Shown: positions 38,859-48,094, counted from the stretch's first letter. The stretch: DNA of 64,000 nucleotides from Pseudoalteromonas sp. Scap06 (GCF_013394165.1 NZ_CP041331.1:434001-498000), one strand, 5' to 3'. Notes: generated by a model not told the origin, from the letters alone. Program-made: numbers and translations.

Positions 38859-41800
38859 ATGGATTTAGCAAAATGGACAATTAATAATAAGTTAATAAGC
38901 ACTATACTCATTATTTTAACCCTAGGATTTGGTTTTTCATCCTATAAAAACATGCCTCGCTTTGAAGACCCCGAATTTATAATTCGCACCGCGCAAGTGT
39001 TTGTCTCCTACTCAGGTGCAAGCCCGCTAGAAGTAGCAAAGGAGGTAACTGAGCCGCTTGAACGTGCAATTCAAGAACTACAAGAAGTTGATACTATATC
39101 GTCCACCTCATCTACGGGCTTATCTGAAATTAAAGTAGAGATTAAATCAGAGTTTTCCCCGACTAAATCTGAGTTGCAAGTTATTTGGACTAAGCTCAGA
39201 AACAAAATAAATGACACACGTCCAACATTACCGCCTGGTACTGGCACGCCACAAGTTTATGATGATTTTGGTGATGTATATGGCTTAAGCTATTTAATAA
39301 CCTCCGAAGGATACTCACCCGACGAGTTACATGCCTACGCTAAAGATTTGCAAAGTGACATTTTACAAGTAGAGGGCGTAGCCAAAGTTGCTATGACAGG
39401 CGTGCAGCAAGAAGGCATCTTTGTAGAAATAGCCCGTGAAGAGTTAGCCTCTTTAGGCGTTTCTATTAATAATATTTACGGCATTTTAGATGAGCAAAAC
39501 GCTGTATTGAGCGCTGGTAACACTCAAATTGGCGATCAACGTATTTTTATCGACCCTACCGGAGAAATTAACTCCGTTGATACCATTAAAAATCTATTGG
39601 TTAGTGCCAGCGGTGAAGGTAAAACAATTTATCTTAAAGATATTGCCAATGTATACCGTGGCTTTCAAAGCCCACCAACCAAGTTAGTCCGTTATAACTC
39701 TAAACCTGCAATTTCACTTGGGGTCGCCAGTGTCTTGGGTGCTAATGTGGTTAAAGTATTTGACCGCGTTGATGACAAAGTAAAACAAACTGAAAACCTC
39801 AGACCGCTGGGTATCACAGTGCATGAGTTTTACCACCAAGGTAAAGTAGTACAAGATTCAGTCGACAACTTTGTAGTGAATGTTTTAGTCGCACTGGTGA
39901 TCGTAATGGTTACCCTGCTGCTATTTATGGGTTTGCGCTCAGGAATTATTATTGGCGCCGTATTACTGCTAACCATTTTTGCGACCCTTGCTACCATGGA
40001 TTGGAGCGGCATACCCATGCATCGAATTTCTCTTGGTGCGCTGATTATCGCGCTAGGCATGATGGTTGATAACGCTATAGTTGTGACCGAAGGGATTTTA
40101 GTTGGTACACAAAAGGGCCGTAAAAAGTTAGAAATTGCTAGCGAAGTCGTCAAGCAAACTAAGTGGCCACTACTGGGTGGTACCTTGGTAGGCATTGTTG
40201 CTTTTGCGCCTATTGGTCTTGCCCCAGGTGATACCGCTGAATTTACCGGTCATTTATTCTGGGTTATTTTAATTTCTCTGTTATACAGCTGGTTATTTGC
40301 CATTACCCTAACCCCCTTATTTTGTTATTGCTTGTTTAAAGAGCAAGATAACGACACCTCAGGCTCAGCGAAGCCAAATAAACTTATGACGTTATATCAA
40401 TCTGTTGTGGTTTCGGCATTGCATCATCGCTGGCTCAGTATTGCCATTGTGGTTGCCACTTTTAGTGTGTCTATGTGGGGATTTCAATTTGTAAAATCAG
40501 GATTTTTTCCAGCTTCTACCACACCACAAATGGTGGTTGATTTTTGGCTACCGCAAGGTACCGATATTGAAAAAACCAAAAGAGATATGCTCAAGTTAGA
40601 GAAATTTGTAAAGCAACAAAATGGCGTTGAAGGTATACAAACGCTTATTGGCGGCGGCGGGCTTCGCTACATGCTTATTTATGGTAGTGAGTCACCAAAC
40701 AGCTCTTACGGGCAAATTTTAGCTAAAGTCGATGACTACAAAAAGCTAGATAAACTTTTACCTACCGTACAAAATTACATTGACGATAACTTTGTTGATG
40801 CTCAAGGCAAAGCATGGCGCTTTGTAATGGGCCCAGGTGGGGGCTCTAAAATAGAAGCCACATTTAAAGGGCCAGACCCAGATGTATTAAGAGAGCTAGC
40901 AGCACAGTCAAAAGGAGTATTAATTGATGATGGCGGCGCCTTGTCTATTAAAGATACATGGCGACAACGCATTAGTGTTATTGAACCACAGTACTCAGCC
41001 ATTAATGCGCAGCGCGCTGGTGTAACGCGTAAAGCGGTTGCTGAAGCCTTACAGCAGAACTTTTCTGGTCAAGTGGTTGGACAGTATCGTGAAGGTGAAG
41101 AGCTCATTCCTATTATTGTTAGAGCACCACAATCGGAACGTGTCGACATAAACGATATTGGCAACATTCAGGTACAAAGCAATATCACTGGTGAAACACT
41201 GCCCCTAGCGCAAGTAACCAATGGGTTTAAAACCGTCTGGCGCGATGGCATTTTAAAACGTGAAGACCGTGAATGGACTATAAAAGCTCAAGCGGATCCT
41301 CTGCCGGGTGAACTAGCCTCAGAGTTATTTAATCGGGTAAGGCCTAAAATAGAAGCCATTGACCTTCCTCAAGGGTATCGACTTGAATGGGATGGCGAAT
41401 ACGGACAATCGAAAGAGTCTAACGAAATGTTGGCCTCAACTATTCCAATGGGCTTTTTAGCCATGGTGCTGATTGTTATTGTGTTATTTAATGCTTTAAA
41501 ACAACCAATTATTATTTGGCTTGTTGTGCCATTAGCCTTAATTGGTGTTGTGTTTGGGCTGGTAACCACACAAATACCACTAGAGTTTATGGGTATATTA
41601 GGATTACTGTCGCTCTCAGGTTTGTTAATTAAAAATGCCATTGTATTAGTAGATCAAATGGACATGGAAATTCGCCAAGGTAAACCTGCATATAATGCCA
41701 TTATCGACTCGGCAAATAGTCGGGTAAGACCGGTAATGATGGGCACACTAACCACGGTGTTAGGGGTTATTCCACTGTATTTTGATGCATTTTTCCAATC

Positions 41801-41918
41801 AATGTCTGTGGTTTTAGTATTCGGGTTACTGTTTGCTACCTTGCTTACATTAATCGTAATACCTGTTCTATACGCCATTTTTATGAATGTTAAACAAGAC
41901 GAACAGGCAACTAATTAA
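38859..41918 (+). CDS. RND efflux transporter permease (AcrB/HAE1-like)
   Basis: This 1019-aa inner-membrane pump has the usual 12-helix layout. TM1 lies at the N-terminus, the pore domain has SGASPLEVAKEVTEPLE, and TM2-6 around residues 335-490 include the proton-relay helix ALGMMVDNAIVVTEG with neighbouring Asp residues. The second half repeats the pattern (LLSLSGLLIKNAIVLVDQ). It exports drugs or other toxic compounds by proton antiport; specificity is unknown. The operon sits between the two copies of the his 3' end, so it may be acquired cargo. Confidence 0.93.
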   Translation: MDLAKWTINNKLISTILIILTLGFGFSSYKNMPRFEDPEFIIRTAQVFVSYSGASPLEVAKEVTEPLERAIQELQEVDTISSTSSTGLSEIKVEIKSEFSPTKSELQVIWTKLRNKINDTRPTLPPGTGTPQVYDDFGDVYGLSYLITSEGYSPDELHAYAKDLQSDILQVEGVAKVAMTGVQQEGIFVEIAREELASLGVSINNIYGILDEQNAVLSAGNTQIGDQRIFIDPTGEINSVDTIKNLLVSASGEGKTIYLKDIANVYRGFQSPPTKLVRYNSKPAISLGVASVLGANVVKVFDRVDDKVKQTENLRPLGITVHEFYHQGKVVQDSVDNFVVNVLVALVIVMVTLLLFMGLRSGIIIGAVLLLTIFATLATMDWSGIPMHRISLGALIIALGMMVDNAIVVTEGILVGTQKGRKKLEIASEVVKQTKWPLLGGTLVGIVAFAPIGLAPGDTAEFTGHLFWVILISLLYSWLFAITLTPLFCYCLFKEQDNDTSGSAKPNKLMTLYQSVVVSALHHRWLSIAIVVATFSVSMWGFQFVKSGFFPASTTPQMVVDFWLPQGTDIEKTKRDMLKLEKFVKQQNGVEGIQTLIGGGGLRYMLIYGSESPNSSYGQILAKVDDYKKLDKLLPTVQNYIDDNFVDAQGKAWRFVMGPGGGSKIEATFKGPDPDVLRELAAQSKGVLIDDGGALSIKDTWRQRISVIEPQYSAINAQRAGVTRKAVAEALQQNFSGQVVGQYREGEELIPIIVRAPQSERVDINDIGNIQVQSNITGETLPLAQVTNGFKTVWRDGILKREDREWTIKAQADPLPGELASELFNRVRPKIEAIDLPQGYRLEWDGEYGQSKESNEMLASTIPMGFLAMVLIVIVLFNALKQPIIIWLVVPLALIGVVFGLVTTQIPLEFMGILGLLSLSGLLIKNAIVLVDQMDMEIRQGKPAYNAIIDSANSRVRPVMMGTLTTVLGVIPLYFDAFFQSMSVVLVFGLLFATLLTLIVIPVLYAIFMNVKQDEQATN

Positions 41919-41934
41919 ACGCCAACAAAAATAT

Positions 41935-41966
41935 GGCCATGCTTAGTAGTAAGTCATGGCCTTTTT
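41935..41966 (+). terminator. terminator after the RND operon
   Basis: The stem GGCCATG...TTA against TAAGTCATGGCC has one bulge and is followed by TTTTTATAA. Confidence 0.85.
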
Positions 41967-42400
41967 ATAAGCTTTGAGCAAAATAATTCATATAATTATC
42001 ACAATTAACTTTTAAAAAATACTGCATATACAACATACCTTTCAAACCTTATAGCTGCTAAAAACGCCCTCAGATACGGTTATTCTTTTTCAAAATAAAC
42101 ATTTTAATTTTAGTATTTTATAAATTTAAATAAGCATTGAAGCGGATATTTTTTTAAGGCATTAATTATCACTTTAAGTTCTAGCTTCAAGTATTAACAT
42201 AGCCGGAGTTCTATTATGTGGTGAGGCTAAGAATTCATTGCATAGTAATGCATTAAGATTCATTCATTAAATTAACTATTCAAATTTATCAAATAAATAA
42301 CATATCAAGTGCAGTCTATGTGTCTTCTATTTAGTCATACAAACGATAAATGTAAAAACAGCTTTATTTCAAATCAAAATTTTAAAAACTAGGCATTCTC
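41967..42400. other. AT-rich spacer before the his-operon remnant
   Basis: About 430 bp without any ORF. Homology to the hisA/hisF junction starts only in the last ten bases (AGGCATTCTCATG against AGGCGTTAGCATG), so the duplication breakpoint is near 42390. No transposon end was seen here. Confidence 0.45.
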
Positions 42401-43181
42401 ATGTTATCAAAACGCATAATTCCTTGTTTAGATGTAAAAGACGGCTAAGTCGTTAAAGGAGTTAAATTTAAAGGCCACGAAGTGGTTGGCGATGTACTTA
42501 CCCTAGCTAAAGCTTACAGCAAAGTCGGTGCTGATGAACTGGTGTTTTACGAGATCAGTGCAAGTGTTGAAAAACGCCTACTCGATGTCAATTTGGTGGA
42601 AAACATTGCCCGCCATATCGATATTCCATTTTGTGTAGCCGGTGGTATTAAATCGGTGGCCGATGCAGCTCGTGTGCTTGAACGTGGCGCTGACAAAATC
42701 AGTATTAATAGCCCTGCAATTGCGCGTCCAGAGCTAATAAAAGAATTACATGATGAGTTTGGCAAACAGTGTGTAGTTGTTGGCATTGACAGCTTTTTTG
42801 ACGAAACAACCGGTGAATATCTAGTTTATCAGCTTACTGGCGATCCTAATGCGTCAAGCCGCACCCGTTATAAAACCGAAGAATGGGTTAAACGCGTACA
42901 AGACTTAGGTGCAGGCGAAATCGTTTTAAGTTGTATGAACCAAGATGGTGTTCGCAACGGTTACGACAACGAGCAACTCAGCAAAATACGCCAGCTGTGT
43001 GATATTTCTTTAATCGCCTCAGGCGGTGCAGGCAGCATGCAAGATTTTGTTGATGTATTTCAACAAAGCCAAGTAGATGGTACGCTCGCAGCCAGTGTTT
43101 TTTTACAAAAACGTGATAAACATCGGTGAACTAAAACAATTTTTAATCGATAACCAAGTGGCAGCAAGACTATGCAAGTAA
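42401..43181 (+). pseudogene. hisF second copy, inactivated
   Basis: This is homologous over its full length to the intact hisF at 33792-34571. Codon 16 (Gln, CAA) is TAA at 42446-42448, right after the catalytic Asp11 region. A T-run at 43098-43104 is longer than in the intact copy (7 against 5 T) and gives a +1 frameshift near the C-terminus. Identity is uneven: the first 440 bp differ at many third positions, 42840-43070 is nearly identical, a short divergent patch follows, and then it is nearly identical again. A stop-free fragment (215 codons from 42482) remains but lacks the N-terminal active-site strand. Confidence 0.92.
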
Positions 43182-43514
43182 CCTTAGAAAACCAAACTCA
43201 AGTTGCTTTCGCTAAAAGCGAGATGATCCCTGCCATTGTTCAAGATGTCCGCTCTGGCGTAATTTTAATGCAAGGCTTTATGAACAGCGAAGCGCTAAAA
43301 GCTACACTGCGTCACTGTTCGCAGAAGACTTAAGCCGTAGCTGTCAAAAAGTAGGTAAAGAAGGTGTAGAAGTGGCACTTGCAGCAATGAAACACGATAA
43401 CAATGAACTTACAACGAATCGGCCGATTTGTTGTATCACCTTGTTGTACTATTACAACGACAAGGGTTAGAGCTCACTGGTGTAGCTGCTTGCCTACAAG
43501 GTCGTCATAAGTAA
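43172..43514 (+). pseudogene. hisIE second copy with internal deletion
   Basis: This copy is 343 bp against 615 bp of the intact hisIE. It lacks 271 bp that remove most of the cyclohydrolase domain and the linker. The junction near 43296 has short shared bases (GCT, AAAG) on both sides, as in slippage or end joining. A further one-base deletion sits near 43411 (ACTTACAACG against ACTTACCAACG). The remainder is close to identical to the functional copy, and the 3' UTR up to about 43628 is duplicated too. Confidence 0.92.
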
Positions 43515-43518
43515 ATAT

Positions 43519-43557
43519 AACGATTACTGTGTGCGCCATTATTTGGCGCACATCGTT
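43519..43557 (+). terminator. duplicated his-operon hairpin
   Basis: The same stem GTGCGCCA/TGGCGCAC with outer AACGAT/ATCGTT arms as after the functional operon, with a T in place of G in the loop. Confidence 0.65.
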
Positions 43558-43656
43558 ATAAAAAGCCATAATTTTTCTTTTTTAATTCAGACTCTCAATA
43601 GCATTTATTCTCTACCTTAGGTATCCTTGGTAGCAATTACAAAAGGATAGCGCACT

Positions 43657-44172
43657 ATGAAAACTTATATATCGCTTATACTCACGGGCCTTATTTTATC
43701 TGGCTGTAGCAGTTTAACCAGTGAACAAAAAGCCAAATTAGACAGCTTAACGCCCTGTGAAAAAATGGATGGCTTAATAACCGAATTCGATAATCGCTTT
43801 GATGCGTTAAAAGACACTAAAGTACAAAACTCATATTTAGATGTGTGGACTGCAAAGTACAACGTTTTTGGCGATAACTGCCAAGTGACTAGTTTTAACA
43901 ATCAAACTGTGACCTATCAATGCCAAGAAAGCTACAAAGATCAACAGCAAGCGGTAGCTATGCATCAACAAGCAATTGAACTCACTCGCCAATGTTTAAC
44001 TAAAACAAACAACTGGTTAGAAACACAAAAAGAGTCAGAAACGTCGCTGCGTACCACCTTTGTACTTGATGATAAGTCGCCGGTTATTTCTGTTTATACC
44101 AGCAAAACGTTATCAAAAATTAAAACTTGGTCGACCTCTTTAGAAGTAGGAAAGCCCGTCGCCACTAAATAA
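43657..44172 (+). CDS. putative lipoprotein, 171 aa
   Basis: A lipoprotein signal is clear (ISLILTGLILSGC, Cys17). The mature part is helical and has four further Cys residues (LTPCEKM, GDNCQV, YQCQES, TRQCLT) that could form two disulfides. I do not recognise a family. The sequence just upstream is the end of the duplicated his 3' UTR, so this gene probably followed the his operon before the duplication. It overlaps the DUF1289 gene by one base and should be co-translated. Confidence 0.75.
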   Translation: MKTYISLILTGLILSGCSSLTSEQKAKLDSLTPCEKMDGLITEFDNRFDALKDTKVQNSYLDVWTAKYNVFGDNCQVTSFNNQTVTYQCQESYKDQQQAVAMHQQAIELTRQCLTKTNNWLETQKESETSLRTTFVLDDKSPVISVYTSKTLSKIKTWSTSLEVGKPVATK

Positions 44173-44375
44173 TGACGAGAGAATGTATGCGCCAAACACC
44201 CAGTAAACAATCCACTCATTTAAAAACAGACTGTATCGGTGAATGTTATAGAATGAATGGCTACTGTACTGGGTGCGGTCGCACCAGCGACGAAATATTC
44301 GACTGGATTATTTTAACTGACGAACAAAAGCAAGCAATATTGGCCTCCCCTCGTGAAGATGCTAAAAAAGACTAG
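44172..44375 (+). CDS. DUF1289 domain protein
   Basis: This 67-aa protein carries the DUF1289 signature CIGECYRMNGYCTGCGRTSDEI (positions 21-42, four spaced Cys), followed by W...L...QKQAIL. Members are short Cys-rich proteins of unknown role, probably metal binding. The ATG at 44172 overlaps the lipoprotein stop; an ATG at 44187 with GAGAG before it is an alternative start. Confidence 0.82.
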   Translation: MTRECMRQTPSKQSTHLKTDCIGECYRMNGYCTGCGRTSDEIFDWIILTDEQKQAILASPREDAKKD

Positions 44376-44391
44376 CTTAAATTTTTAACCG

Positions 44392-45051
44392 TTAAGGCGC
44401 ATTACGCTGTGATGGGTCACGTTTAAAATCTTTGCTTAACTGCTTAGGATCTAACGCTTCACGTTGTTTGCTAGCACCTTCTGCCCACCAAATTAATTGA
44501 TTAAAGGTGCGCGAAAAATAGCTATCCCACGATGTTTGCTCTGTCGCATTATTTGCGTCACCACTTTCAATAAACACATCTTGCGCTTTTGGTACATGGA
44601 TCATTGCTGATACCGGTAAACAACCCAGTTCACTTAAAAAGCTGCGCATGCCAACAGCAGCACGTACGCCGCCCCACTGCCCTGCAGAATAAGTAACAAT
44701 CGCGCTAGGTTTATAACCAAATAAAGAACTACCAAAGTGGTTTAGCAAATTAGCGAGTGCCGGACTCATAGAATGATTATATTCAGGGCTTACCATAACA
44801 AAGCCATCGCTGGCTTTAATTTTTGCCGCTAAGGCATCAAGCTGTTTAGGTACCTCAGCCTGCAAATAAGCAAAGTGCGGTTTAAACACAGGGTCTAAAT
44901 CATAATCGAGCGGATCAATAAGCTCTATTTCATGCTCAGAGTAATGCTCAAGCAAACAACGCTCACATGCTTTCGCTACCCTTTCCCCTAAACGCGCAGG
45001 CTTAGGTGGGGTACTTTTTCTAACCGAACCGAGAAAAATTAAAAATTTCAT
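44392..45051 (-). CDS. NADPH-dependent FMN reductase family protein
   Basis: This 219-aa flavodoxin-like protein has the FMN phosphate loop at the N-terminus (FLGSVRKSTPPKPARLGERV). The SPEYNHSMSPALANLLNHFG motif follows, then YSAGQWGGVRA. This fits the NADPH-dependent FMN/quinone reductase family. The phosphate loop is longer than in bacterial azoreductases and looks more like the eukaryotic-type branch. It lies downstream of metY in the same direction but beyond a terminator. Confidence 0.85.
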   Translation of the reverse strand: MKFLIFLGSVRKSTPPKPARLGERVAKACERCLLEHYSEHEIELIDPLDYDLDPVFKPHFAYLQAEVPKQLDALAAKIKASDGFVMVSPEYNHSMSPALANLLNHFGSSLFGYKPSAIVTYSAGQWGGVRAAVGMRSFLSELGCLPVSAMIHVPKAQDVFIESGDANNATEQTSWDSYFSRTFNQLIWWAEGASKQREALDPKQLSKDFKRDPSQRNAP

Positions 45052-45081
45052 GTATCGGCACTCCTTTTTAATTGCAAAAAT

Positions 45082-45110
45082 AAATACCTCAAAAAAGTTT
45101 GAGGTATTTA
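45082..45110 (-). terminator. terminator after metY
   Basis: Stem AAATACCTCAA/TTGAGGTATTT followed by TATTTTTGC on the leftward strand. Confidence 0.8.
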
Positions 45111-45119
45111 CTGTACGAT

Positions 45120-46391
45120 TTAGGCCTTATCAAGCGCTTGGCTTACATCGGCAATAATATCGTCAATGTTTTCAATACCCACCGATAACCGAATTAAATC
45201 GCGGCTAACGCCCGCATTGGCCAGCTCTTCATCATTTAATTGGCGGTGCGTGGTCGATGCAGGATGACACGCCAGCGATTTAGCATCGCCAATATTTACT
45301 AAACGTAAAATCATGTTTAGAGCATCAATAAACCGCGTACCGGCTTCAAGGCCACCGGCAATACCAAAACTTAAAATACCTGACGCTTTACCATTGGTAA
45401 TTTTTTGGCTTATTTCGTTATACGGGCTTGATTTTAATCCCGCATAATTAACCCAAAGCACCTTAGGATGGCTCTCTAGGTATTCAGCAATTTTTTGCGC
45501 GTTTTCGCAGTGACGATCCATTCTTAGCCCTAACGTTTCAAGGCCAATTAAAATATCAGAGGCGTTTTTAGGCGCAAGCGCCGCACCGGTATTTCTAAGT
45601 GGGACAACACGGCAACGGCCAATAAACGCCGCCTCAGCAAATGCATCGGTATACACTACATTATGGTACGACGGATCAGGCTCATTCATCATCGCAAAAC
45701 GGGTTGCATTGGCTTTCCAGTCAAACTTGCCCGAATCAACAATCATGCCGCCAATCGCGGTTCCATGACCGTTAATGTATTTAGTGAGCGAGTGCACCAC
45801 AATATCGGCACCTAACTCAAATGGACGACACAGATACGGCGTAGCCACGGTGTTATCTACAATTAAAGGCACCCCTTTACTGTGGGCAATTTTCGCAAGG
45901 CGAGCAATATCAACAATATTCCCAGCAGGATTACCAATTGACTCGCAAAAAACCGCACGGGTGTTTTCATCAATCGCGTTTTCAAAACCGTCAAAATCAT
46001 CGGCTTTAATCATTCGCGCTTCTATACCTTGGCGCGGCAAGCTGTGAGCAAATAAATTATAAGTGCCACCATACACTTGGCTGGTGCTTACAATATTAGT
46101 GCCCACTTCACATAAACATTGAATCGCATAGGTAATCGCCGCCATACCCGAGGCCACAGCCAACGCACCAATGCCGCCTTCCATCGCGGCAATACGCTGC
46201 TCAAGTACCGCATTGGTCGGGTTCATTATGCGGGTATAAATATTACCCGGCACTTTTAAATCAAATAAATCAGCGCCATGCTGGGTATTATCAAAGGTGT
46301 ACGAAGAGGTGTTATAAATTGGCACCGCCGCCGATTTAGTGGTGGCTTCAGATTCATAACCATGGTGCAACGCTAAAGACTCAAGTTTCAT
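45120..46391 (-). CDS. metY: O-acetylhomoserine sulfhydrylase
   Basis: This 423-aa PLP enzyme belongs to the Cys/Met metabolism family. The SSYTFDNTQHGADLFDLK opening, the GMAAITYAIQ loop and the PLP lysine in HSLTKYINGHG (about residue 208) are present, with the extra insertion WKANATRFAMMNEPDPSYHNVVY that marks the MetY (O-acetylhomoserine aminocarboxypropyltransferase) group rather than MetB. It makes homocysteine from O-acetylhomoserine and sulfide. I saw no SAM riboswitch or convincing MetJ box upstream. Confidence 0.93.
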   Translation of the reverse strand: MKLESLALHHGYESEATTKSAAVPIYNTSSYTFDNTQHGADLFDLKVPGNIYTRIMNPTNAVLEQRIAAMEGGIGALAVASGMAAITYAIQCLCEVGTNIVSTSQVYGGTYNLFAHSLPRQGIEARMIKADDFDGFENAIDENTRAVFCESIGNPAGNIVDIARLAKIAHSKGVPLIVDNTVATPYLCRPFELGADIVVHSLTKYINGHGTAIGGMIVDSGKFDWKANATRFAMMNEPDPSYHNVVYTDAFAEAAFIGRCRVVPLRNTGAALAPKNASDILIGLETLGLRMDRHCENAQKIAEYLESHPKVLWVNYAGLKSSPYNEISQKITNGKASGILSFGIAGGLEAGTRFIDALNMILRLVNIGDAKSLACHPASTTHRQLNDEELANAGVSRDLIRLSVGIENIDDIIADVSQALDKA

Positions 46392-46717
46392 AATTTATTC
46401 CTTCAATATAGTTACATCTAACGTAGCATTTAATGGTTACAAAGTGCACATGAAATATACTAAAGAATGTTGAAGCAATTTGATTGAATGCTGTATCTAG
46501 GTAAGTGTTAAAACTATCGTTTGCTCATATATTCAAGAAAATGAGCCAAGCGCGCATATTAGTCCTCTAAGTATTTATTAAAAACAATAAAAACTTATTG
46601 ATAGCAATATGTTAGGTAATTTGTTAAAACTATATAAAATAGAAAAGTGAGCGTGACATTGGCAGAGATATGCGCGATGAGCGCACTATTAAATTGTTAT
46701 GAGTATCAAGGAAGTCG
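46392..46717. other. left boundary of the cassette array
   Basis: This 326-bp stretch has no gene. GTTAGGT at 46611-46617 fits the recombination core GTTRRRY, and GTTATGA at 46697-46703 sits just before the first cassette ORF, as an attI or attC end would. GCGCGCATAT (46550-46559) and ATATGCGCG (46671-46679) are partly inverted copies. No full attC fold and no integrase gene could be recognised. Confidence 0.4.
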
Positions 46718-47425
46718 ATGAGAATTACCCAGGCCTTAAAACAACAAGTACTTAATGAAGCTAATTGGAAGTGTGAATATTGTGGAATTAAGTTAGATGA
46801 ATCCAGTTGCTCGATTGATCACAAGATGCCGCGCAGTAAAGGTGGATCTGATGAACGCGAAAATTTAGCTGCCGCTTGTAGAAAATGTAACATGCAAAAA
46901 GCAGATAAAGTTCTTGAGGCATTTTCAAATCCGATTGCTAAACAGGCAGCAACAGCATGGATTCATGCATACATAAAATCGCCCAAAACAACTAGCATAC
47001 TGTCTTTTATTATTGGTGTACTTGGCTTTGTTTTTGCTATCTACTTTAATACACAAGCTGAAATTCAACGTGAAGCCAAACTCTCCCAAGACCTTAATTT
47101 CAAATCTCAAATTGAACAATTGGAGAACACTGAAAGTAGCTTGAAGCAGTTGCTTGAATTTATTAAATTGCAAAAAATTCAAGTTACGGATAATCAGACA
47201 TCACTTGAAACACTTGTCGAAGAAAAAAATAAACTAGAGCCGTTAGTTAGTGCCGATAAAAAAGTAGTTGAAGCATTGTTTTCTGCACAAGAAGCTAGAG
47301 CAATAGAATCGGCTAAAGCTGAAAGATGGATTGGTTTTTGGATTGGTGTAGTAGCTTCTATTATTGCCTCTATCGTGCTTATGATTTTCCAATACTTTCT
47401 CAAAGTTCGCAGTGAAAACTCATAA
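46718..47425 (+). CDS. membrane-anchored HNH nuclease with coiled coil
   Basis: This 235-aa protein has an N-terminal HNH domain (about 1-65): Cys19/Cys22, the Asp34-His35 core, Asn49 and Cys54/Cys57. It therefore has a complete zinc-stapled beta-beta-alpha-metal fold. Two hydrophobic helices (91-110, 204-227) flank a 90-residue charged coiled coil. The predicted topology puts the nuclease in the cytoplasm and the coil outside or at the membrane face. It is the first ORF of the cassette array, followed immediately by an attC-like site. A DNA-damaging effector tied to a membrane sensor, for example in phage defence, would fit but is inference. Confidence 0.8.
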   Translation: MRITQALKQQVLNEANWKCEYCGIKLDESSCSIDHKMPRSKGGSDERENLAAACRKCNMQKADKVLEAFSNPIAKQAATAWIHAYIKSPKTTSILSFIIGVLGFVFAIYFNTQAEIQREAKLSQDLNFKSQIEQLENTESSLKQLLEFIKLQKIQVTDNQTSLETLVEEKNKLEPLVSADKKVVEALFSAQEARAIESAKAERWIGFWIGVVASIIASIVLMIFQYFLKVRSENS

Positions 47426-47519
47426 CAAGGCGTTTAAACGGAATAAAAACAGTGGGTTACGTTTCGCTTCGCTCCACATTATAACCCACAATTTTTGTCC
47501 GCTTAACGCGGCGTTATAT
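47421..47519 (+). repeat. attC-like site 1
   Basis: The left arm (TAACAAGGCGTTTAAACGG) pairs with the right arm (CCGCTTAACGCGGCGTTATA). The core GTTATAT lies at the right end. The inner stem GTGGGTTA/TAACCCAC (47452-47459, 47483-47490) carries the loop TTCGCTTCGCTC. This is the architecture of integron cassette recombination sites. Confidence 0.85.
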
Positions 47520-47536
47520 TTCAAGGAGGATTCAGG

Positions 47537-48094
47537 TTGTCATTTCCAGTTTTAGAGACAAATCGCTTAAGGTTAGATAAATTATCCAAAGAAGACTCAA
47601 ATAGCTTATTTGAGTTATTCTCTGACAATTCAGTTGTCGAATACTATGATCTGGAAGCTTTCACTGAACTATCACAAGCGAGCAACTTAATAGAGCTCTT
47701 TAACTCTCGCTTTAATGAAAACTCTGGTATTCGTTGGGCTATTCGCCTAAAAGAAACAGATAAATTTATCGGAACTTGTGGCTTTAATACTTGGAGTCCA
47801 AAAATGAAAAATGCCGTACTTGGGTATGATTTGTTGCCTCAGTATTGGGGCATGGGTTTGACCACTGAAGCAGTCCATCGAATAGTTAAAGCTGCATTTT
47901 TAGGTGAACTATCTTGCGGTAAACTTAACCGAATACAAGGGGATACTGTTCCGGGGAACTTAGCATCTGAATCACTACTTCTAAAGGTTGGTTTCAAAGA
48001 GGAAGGTGTAAGACGCCAAAGTGGTTTCTGGAAAAACCAGTTTCACGACCTTAAATGCTTTGGTTTAATTCAGTCCGAGTACCGTGAAAAATAA
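47537..48094 (+). CDS. GNAT family N-acetyltransferase (RimJ/RimL-like)
   Basis: This 185-aa protein matches the Acetyltransf_3 group. The N-terminus is LETNRLRLDKLSKED. The acetyl-CoA binding region is YDLLPQYWGMGLTTEAVHRIVKAAF, and the C-terminal block is NLASESLLLKVGFKEEGVRRQSGFW. It should acetylate a protein N-terminus, an amino acid or a small amine. The start is a TTG at 47537 with AAGGAGGA six bases before it. The Shine-Dalgarno follows the attC core directly, as is normal for cassettes. Confidence 0.87.
   Translation: MSFPVLETNRLRLDKLSKEDSNSLFELFSDNSVVEYYDLEAFTELSQASNLIELFNSRFNENSGIRWAIRLKETDKFIGTCGFNTWSPKMKNAVLGYDLLPQYWGMGLTTEAVHRIVKAAFLGELSCGKLNRIQGDTVPGNLASESLLLKVGFKEEGVRRQSGFWKNQFHDLKCFGLIQSEYREK

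Noticed and set aside
42482..43129. 215-codon open frame in the hisF remnant as a working short HisF
   Set aside because: It lacks the first strand with catalytic Asp11 and ends in a frameshift, so it cannot complete the TIM barrel. It is best read as part of a pseudogene.
46392..46500. MetJ box or SAM riboswitch upstream of metY
   Set aside because: Only a loose TTAGATGTAAC-like match was seen, without tandem 8-mers, and there is no riboswitch fold.
46392..46717. A complete attC or attI before the first cassette
   Set aside because: Cores of GTT type are present, but no pairing arms could be made convincing by eye. I list it only as a boundary.
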